Positions 59,455-64,000 of a DNA stretch of 64,000 nt are shown here, piece by piece. The notes beneath the pieces were generated by a model that saw nothing but the letters and a program-made list of their open reading frames with translations, searched no databases and had not been told where the DNA came from. Position numbers and translations under genes: made by a program. The stretch comes from Lysobacter lycopersici. Its GTDB lineage: Bacteria; Pseudomonadota; Gammaproteobacteria; Xanthomonadales; Xanthomonadaceae. The first letter of the stretch is position 1, and every line of letters begins with the position of its first letter. Location: contig NZ_CP041742.1 of NCBI RefSeq assembly GCF_007556775.1, positions 620,001 through 684,000 on the forward strand, written 5' to 3'.

Positions 59455-60240
59455 TCAGACCCGCCGCGCCAGCATCAATTTCTTGATTTCGGCGATCGCC
59501 TTGGCCGGGTTCAGGCCCTTCGGGCAGGTCCGCGCGCAGTTCATGATGGTGTGGCAGCGGTAGAGCTTGAACGGATCCTCGAGGTCGTCCAGGCGCGCGC
59601 CGGTGTCCTCGTCGCGGGAATCGACGATCCAGCGGTAGGCCTGCAGCAGGATCGCCGGGCCGAGGTAGCGTTCGCCGTTCCACCAGTAGCTCGGGCAACT
59701 GGTCGAGCAGCAGGCGCACAGGATGCATTCGTACAGGCCGTCGAGTTGCTTGCGATCGCCCGGGGACTGCAGCCGCTCGCGCGTCGGCGCCGGCGATTGC
59801 GTGCGGATCCACGGCTTGATCGAGGCGTACTGAGCGTAGAAATGGGTGAGGTCGGGAACCAGGTCCTTGACCACCGGCATGTGCGGCAATGGATAAATCG
59901 GCACGTCGCCGCTGCCCTTGCCGCAATCCTCGATGGCCTTGGTGCAAGCCAGCGTGTTGGTGCCGTCGATGTTCATCGCGCAGGAACCGCAGATGCCCTC
60001 GCGGCAGGACCGGCGGAACGTCAGCGTCGGATCGATTTCGTTCTTGATCTTGATCAACGCGTCCAGGACCATCGGCCCGCACTTGTCGAGGTCGACTTCG
60101 TAGGAATCCGTGCTCGGGTTGCGGCCGTCGTCCGGGTTCCAGCGGTAGACCTTGAACGTGCGCGTGCGCTTCGCGCCCGTGGCCGGGAACTTGCGCCCGG
60201 GCTGGATCTTCGAGTTCTTCGGGAGGGTGAATTCGGCCAT
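59455..60240 (-). CDS. sdhB: Succinate dehydrogenase iron-sulfur subunit
   Basis: A 261-residue complex II subunit. 2Fe-2S site CREGICGSC, 4Fe-4S site [12 protein letters not shown], 3Fe-4S site [12 protein letters not shown]. Starts 1 nt after sdhA. Confidence 0.98.
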   Translation of the reverse strand: MAEFTLPKNSKIQPGRKFPATGAKRTRTFKVYRWNPDDGRNPSTDSYEVDLDKCGPMVLDALIKIKNEIDPTLTFRRSCREGICGSCAMNIDGTNTLACTKAIEDCGKGSGDVPIYPLPHMPVVKDLVPDLTHFYAQYASIKPWIRTQSPAPTRERLQSPGDRKQLDGLYECILCACCSTSCPSYWWNGERYLGPAILLQAYRWIVDSRDEDTGARLDDLEDPFKLYRCHTIMNCARTCPKGLNPAKAIAEIKKLMLARRV

Positions 60241-60241
60241 C

Positions 60242-62029
60242 TCAGTAAACCCTCGCCTTCGGCGGAACGACTTCGACTTCGTCGTCTAGCGTGTAGAGGT
60301 GCACGGGTCGGTATTCGATGCTCGTGGAGCCATCGTCGCCGACCGAGCACAGACTGTGCTTCATCCATTCGCCGTCGTTGCGGTCCGGGAAATCCTCGCG
60401 CGCATGCGCGCCGCGCGATTCGGTGCGGTTCTCCGCCGACACGATCGTCGCCAGCGCCTGCCCGAGCAGGTTGTCGAGTTCGAAGGTCTCGATCAGGTCC
60501 GAATTCCACACCAGCGAACGGTCGCTGACGCGCACGTCGGCGAACGAGGCATGGATGTCACGGATCTTCTTCACGCCCTCCGCAAGCGTTTCGCCGGTAC
60601 GGAATACCGCGGCGTCGGCCTGCATCGTGCGCTGCATGCGGTCGCGGATCTGCGCGGTCGGCTGGCTGCCGTTGGCGTTGCGCAGGCGATCGAGGCGCGA
60701 CAGCGCCTTGTCGCATGCGTCGCCGGCGAGCTGCGGATGCAACTGGTCCGGCTTGATGGTTTCCGCGGCGCGGTTCGCCACGGCGCGTCCGAACACGACC
60801 AGGTCGAGCAGCGAGTTCGAACCGAGGCGGTTGGCGCCGTGCACCGAGACGCATGCGGCTTCGCCGATGGCATAGAGGCCGGGCACGACCGCATCGGGAT
60901 CGCCGTTGCGCAACTGCACGACTTCGCCGTGGTAGTTGGTGGGGATGCCGCCCATGTTGTAGTGCACGGTCGGGATCACCGGGATCGGCTGCTTGGTCAC
61001 GTCCACGCCGGCGAAAATGCGCGCGCTCTCGGCGATGCCCGGCAGCTTCTCGTGGATGTCCTTGGGATCGAGGTGGGTGAGGTCGAGGTTGATGTGGTCC
61101 TTGTGCTCGCCCACGCCGCGGCCTTCGCGGATCTCGATGGTCATCGAGCGCGACACCACGTCGCGCGAGGCCAGGTCCTTGGCGTTCGGCGCGTAGCGTT
61201 CCATGAAGCGCTCGCCGTTGCTGTTACGCAGGATGCCGCCTTCGCCGCGCACGCCTTCGGTGATCAGGCAGCCCGCGCCATAGATGCCGGTCGGGTGGAA
61301 TTGCACGAATTCCATGTCCTGCAGCCCGAGCCCCGCGCGCAGGGCCATGCCGCCGCCGTCGCCGGTGCAGGTGTGCGCCGAGGTGCAGCTGAAATAGGCG
61401 CGGCCATAGCCGCCGGTGGCCAGCACTGTGCCGTGGGCGCGGAACAGGTGCAGCGTGCCTTCGGCCATGTCCAGCGCGAGCACGCCGCGGCAGGCGCCGT
61501 TCGCGTCCATGATCAGGTCGAGCGCGAAGTATTCGATGAAGAACTCGGCCTCGTGCGCCAGCGACTGTTGGTAGAGCGTGTGCAGGATCGCATGGCCGGT
61601 GCGGTCGGCAGCGGCGCAGGTGCGCTGCGCGGTGCCCTTGCCGTAGTCGATGGTCATGCCGCCGAACGGGCGCTGGTAGATCTTGCCTGCCTCGGTGCGC
61701 GAGAACGGCACGCCCTGGTGCTCGAGTTCGATCACCGCGGGAATCGCTTCGCGGCACATGTATTCGATCGCGTCCTGGTCGCCCAACCAGTCCGAGCCCT
61801 TGATGGTGTCGTAGTAGTGGAAGCGCCAGTCGTCCGGGCCCATGTTGGCGAGCGCGGCGGAGATGCCGCCCTGCGCCGCCACGGTGTGCGAACGCGTCGG
61901 GAACACCTTGGTGATGCAGGCGGTCTTGAGGCCCTTCTGGGCGAGGCCGAAGGTCGCGCGCAGGCCGGCGCCGCCGGCGCCGACCACGACCATGTCGTAC
62001 TTGTGCTCAATGATCTTGTAAGCGGTCAT
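60242..62029 (-). CDS. sdhA: Succinate dehydrogenase flavoprotein subunit
   Basis: A 595-residue catalytic subunit oxidising succinate to fumarate. FAD-binding [12 protein letters not shown], the covalent-FAD His in SHTVAAQGG, and the active-site segment [16 protein letters not shown] equivalents ([12 protein letters not shown]). 7 nt after sdhD. Confidence 0.98.
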   Translation of the reverse strand: MTAYKIIEHKYDMVVVGAGGAGLRATFGLAQKGLKTACITKVFPTRSHTVAAQGGISAALANMGPDDWRFHYYDTIKGSDWLGDQDAIEYMCREAIPAVIELEHQGVPFSRTEAGKIYQRPFGGMTIDYGKGTAQRTCAAADRTGHAILHTLYQQSLAHEAEFFIEYFALDLIMDANGACRGVLALDMAEGTLHLFRAHGTVLATGGYGRAYFSCTSAHTCTGDGGGMALRAGLGLQDMEFVQFHPTGIYGAGCLITEGVRGEGGILRNSNGERFMERYAPNAKDLASRDVVSRSMTIEIREGRGVGEHKDHINLDLTHLDPKDIHEKLPGIAESARIFAGVDVTKQPIPVIPTVHYNMGGIPTNYHGEVVQLRNGDPDAVVPGLYAIGEAACVSVHGANRLGSNSLLDLVVFGRAVANRAAETIKPDQLHPQLAGDACDKALSRLDRLRNANGSQPTAQIRDRMQRTMQADAAVFRTGETLAEGVKKIRDIHASFADVRVSDRSLVWNSDLIETFELDNLLGQALATIVSAENRTESRGAHAREDFPDRNDGEWMKHSLCSVGDDGSTSIEYRPVHLYTLDDEVEVVPPKARVY

Positions 62030-62036
62030 GTGCGGA

Positions 62037-62432
62037 TCAGGCTCCCAGCGCGACGCGGACGACGGCGAGCACGCCGGCGATGGCCGCCAGTGCGCAGAAG
62101 AAGATGTTGGCGAGGTGAGCGATGCCGGCGAACAGCGGCGTATGCACGTAGTCCTCGATCACCACCTGCAACCCGAGCTTGGCGTGCCAGCAGGCGGCGA
62201 TGAGGAACGCGACCAGCAGCGTCGCGTTGAGCGGATCGGCGACCATCATGCGGGCACGCGCATAGTCGGCGCCGCCCAGCGACAGCAGCAGGCCGAGCAG
62301 CCATGCGCCGGCGAGCACCAGGGCGATCGCGGTGACGCGCTGCCAGAGGAAATGCCCGGTGCCGTCCTTCGCCGAGCCCAGCCCGCGCGCCTGCTTCAGC
62401 GGCGTGCGGAATTCGCCGCGATTGGCGTTCAT
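62037..62432 (-). CDS. sdhD: Succinate dehydrogenase membrane anchor SdhD
   Basis: A 131-residue, three-TM anchor. [15 protein letters not shown] opens TM1; the haem/quinone-side His is probably in [16 protein letters not shown]. Overlaps sdhC by 4 bp. Confidence 0.95.
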   Translation of the reverse strand: MNANRGEFRTPLKQARGLGSAKDGTGHFLWQRVTAIALVLAGAWLLGLLLSLGGADYARARMMVADPLNATLLVAFLIAACWHAKLGLQVVIEDYVHTPLFAGIAHLANIFFCALAAIAGVLAVVRVALGA

Positions 62433-62839
62433 GCATGCCCCCAATGCGCCAACACGACGCCCCAGACCAGCGCGACCAGCACGAAGCTGCCGATGATCGA
62501 AAGCCAGCTGCTGCGCACGAATTCCGGTATCGCGTAGCCCTGCCCCGCGTCCTGCACCAGGTGGCGAATGCCGTTGACCAAGTGATAGGCCAGCGCCCAG
62601 CTGAAACCGAGCAGCACGAGCTGGCCGAACGGTGATCCCGCGCAGGCGGCGAAGGCGGCCCAGCGTTCCGGCCCGCCGGCAAGCGCCAGCAGCCCCCACA
62701 CGAGCCCGATCAAGCCGACGGCGAGCACGATGCCGGTCGCGCGATGCAGGATGGAAGTGACCATCTGCACCTGCCAGCGGTAGACCTGCAGGTGCGGCGA
62801 CAGCGGGCGCTCGCGCACGCGTGGTTCTGGGGCGGTCAT
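62429..62839 (-). CDS. sdhC: Succinate dehydrogenase cytochrome b556 subunit SdhC
   Basis: A 136-residue, three-TM subunit. RPLSPHLQVYR and the SILHRATG motif are diagnostic; the haem His is in AYHLVNGIRHL. First gene of sdhCDAB. Confidence 0.97.
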   Translation of the reverse strand: MTAPEPRVRERPLSPHLQVYRWQVQMVTSILHRATGIVLAVGLIGLVWGLLALAGGPERWAAFAACAGSPFGQLVLLGFSWALAYHLVNGIRHLVQDAGQGYAIPEFVRSSWLSIIGSFVLVALVWGVVLAHWGHA

Positions 62840-62891
62840 GGGCGATGCTTTCTCCGGCTGGGCGGCTCACGCCGCGTGGCGAGGCAGGAAC

Positions 62892-63062
62892 CTAGAAGTC
62901 GATGCAACGGCCATCTTTCTCCCAATCGCCATAGCGCACGGGGTCGAGCCCGCCGCGTCCGCCGATTTCCGGCGCCTGCGGCGCTTCCGGCGCGGGATCG
63001 CGCGGTTCCACGGGCGTGGCCGGCTTGGGGTCTTGGCCTATCATCGGGGTCTTCACAGCCAT
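62892..63062 (-). CDS. SDHAF4-like (DUF1674) small protein
   Basis: A 56-codon gene found by reading the minus strand. It starts MAVKTPMIGQ, has a Pro/Ala/Glu-rich disordered N-terminus, and ends GLDPVRYGDWEKDGRCIDF-stop, the DUF1674/SDHAF4 signature. SDHAF4 homologues assist maturation of SdhA. It lies 52 nt upstream of sdhC on the same strand, so it probably heads the sdh operon. Confidence 0.88.
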   Translation of the reverse strand: MAVKTPMIGQDPKPATPVEPRDPAPEAPQAPEIGGRGGLDPVRYGDWEKDGRCIDF

Positions 63063-63084
63063 TCAAGTTTACGTCCAGCCGCCA

Positions 63085-63948
63085 ATGCCGGACAACCTGC
63101 AGCCCACGACGATCCGGGAATTCTCCCTGCCCGACCACGATGCCCTGGCCATCGCCGGCCGCGATGCGGTGAAATTCGCGCACGCGCAGTTCATGAGCGA
63201 CGTGGCCGCGCTCGCGCCCGGGCATTGGCAATGGAGTGGTTGGCTGACGCCCAAGGGCCGCGTGATCGCGCTGTTCGCGCTGCTGAAACTCGACGACGAA
63301 ACCCTCTGGCTGCTACTGCCGGACTTCGGTGCCGGCGAACTGGCTTCGCAGCTGCAGCGTTATGTGTTCCGCAGCAAGCTCGAACTCAAGCCGCGCGACG
63401 ATCTGGACATCAGCGGCACGTTCGCCGCACCCACACGGGCTGCTGGTGCCGTGTTCGCAAGGAACGGCGAAAGCATCGAACTCGACATGGGCGCAGATGG
63501 CGGCGCGCGAACGCTGCGCATCGACGCCACCCGGGCAGCGGACGATCCGAAATCGCAGTCGGAATGGCTGGCCTTCGACCTCGCCCACGGCCTGCCGCAC
63601 CTGCCCGAATCCCAGCGCGAGCACTGGACGCCGCAGCAGCTCTCGCTGGAGCGGTTGAAAGCCTTCAGCGTGAAGAAGGGCTGCTATCCCGGACAGGAAA
63701 TCGTCGCGCGCACGCATTTCCTCGGCCAGGCCAAGCGCGGGCTCGCGGCGTTGTGCGCGGCGAAACCGATTCCGATGGAAGCGGGCGTCGAACTCGACGG
63801 CGCGGCCATCGGCAAGGTCGTGTCCGCGACGCCGGGCGAGCCCTGCTTCGCGCTGGCGGTGTTGCCGCTGGATCGCGGTTTCGGCGCACTGACTTCCGCC
63901 GGACTCGGCCTCAACGACATCGGCCTGCGCGACGGCCTGGCGCGATGA
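63085..63948 (+). CDS. ygfZ: Folate-binding Fe-S repair protein YgfZ
   Basis: A 287-residue GcvT-like protein that supports Fe-S enzymes through tetrahydrofolate. The family signature KGCYPGQEIVARTHFLGQ is intact, with its essential Cys. Start MPDNLQP is taken; upstream sequence belongs to the sdh divergent promoter region. Divergent from the SDHAF4-like gene by 22 bp. Confidence 0.95.
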   Translation: MPDNLQPTTIREFSLPDHDALAIAGRDAVKFAHAQFMSDVAALAPGHWQWSGWLTPKGRVIALFALLKLDDETLWLLLPDFGAGELASQLQRYVFRSKLELKPRDDLDISGTFAAPTRAAGAVFARNGESIELDMGADGGARTLRIDATRAADDPKSQSEWLAFDLAHGLPHLPESQREHWTPQQLSLERLKAFSVKKGCYPGQEIVARTHFLGQAKRGLAALCAAKPIPMEAGVELDGAAIGKVVSATPGEPCFALAVLPLDRGFGALTSAGLGLNDIGLRDGLAR

Positions 63949-64000
63949 AGCCCGCCACGGCCGGCGCGGTCGAACGCACGGTGCAGCAACGTTCGCCGAG
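63945..64000 (+). CDS. Start of next gene, truncated by window edge
   Basis: ATG overlaps the ygfZ stop (ATGA) and 18 codons are visible, beginning MKPATAGAVERTV. Too little to identify. Confidence 0.5.
   Translation, partial: MKPATAGAVERTVQQRSP

Overview
The window is a dense, GC-rich (about 65-70%) chromosomal segment with housekeeping content. It is most consistent with a Xanthomonadales/Lysobacterales gammaproteobacterium (Xanthomonas, Lysobacter or Luteimonas-like). Supporting points are the comEC-exbB-exbD-msbA-lpxK and kdsB-LMW-PTP-uvrC-pgsA-tRNA(Gly-Cys-Leu) gene orders, an FFLEELY-type protein, a 'transmembrane repetitive' TonB-like protein next to nfuA, and REP-like hairpins beginning GTAGGAGCGC. 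The taxonomic placement is inference; no rRNA gene is present.

Layout. 0-8 kb: a minus-strand RND efflux operon (adaptor, permease A, two small membrane proteins, permease B running off the left edge). 8.2-9.1 kb: two c-type cytochromes. 9.2-9.5 kb: an AT-richer orphan Imm8-like immunity gene. 9.6-16.6 kb: TonB-like repetitive protein, nfuA, a pterin dehydratase, rluC, and rne with a long leader. 16.6-19.3 kb: NarL-type response regulator, tRNA-Ser, a LysR regulator divergent from azoR. 19.3-28.2 kb: serS, two small TonB-domain proteins, serC-hisC-aroA, msrPQ and an FHA protein. 28.2-37.9 kb: a lipid and granule neighbourhood (PHA-granule protein, FFLEELY protein, patatin, phasin, two-domain acyl-CoA reductase, acyl-CoA-binding protein, TetR regulator, small basic protein, TPR protein) that contains no PHA synthase. 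38.2-40.6 kb: a nucleotide-sugar dehydrogenase and epimerase pair. 40.6-42.7 kb: tRNA-Val and an arsR-arsI-arsC-aquaporin operon. 42.7-48.6 kb: a membrane-anchored glutamate-synthase-like protein, three tRNAs, pgsA, uvrC, LMW-PTP and kdsB. 48.8-55.1 kb: lpxK, msbA, exbD, exbB, comEC. 55.1-55.9 kb: a HigBA-type toxin-antitoxin pair bracketed by a 72-bp repeat. 55.9-64 kb: a low-GC zinc-ribbon membrane protein, lolD-lolC, ygfX-like, sdhE, a MAPEG protein, sdhBADC, a 56-codon SDHAF4-like gene, and ygfZ.

How the genes fit together. Envelope functions dominate: RND efflux, lipid A and LPS supply and flipping (kdsB, lpxK, msbA), lipoprotein release (lolCD), an ExbBD energiser with several TonB-like partners, and periplasmic methionine-sulfoxide repair (msrPQ). 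Complex II is accompanied by two different kinds of assembly factor (SdhE and an SDHAF4-like protein). Arsenic detoxification appears to use an aquaporin channel in place of a pump. Operons are tightly packed, with many 1-4 bp stop/start overlaps.

The most unusual items are the 28-38 kb lipid-handling cluster with a candidate TetR operator, the toxin-antitoxin module sitting 35 bp upstream of the comEC-msbA-lpxK operon with a remnant of a second antitoxin nearby, an RND operon interrupted by DUF6326 and DUF4386 membrane proteins, a mosaic lolD, and several genes whose -10 box lies so close to the start codon that a leaderless mRNA is predicted.
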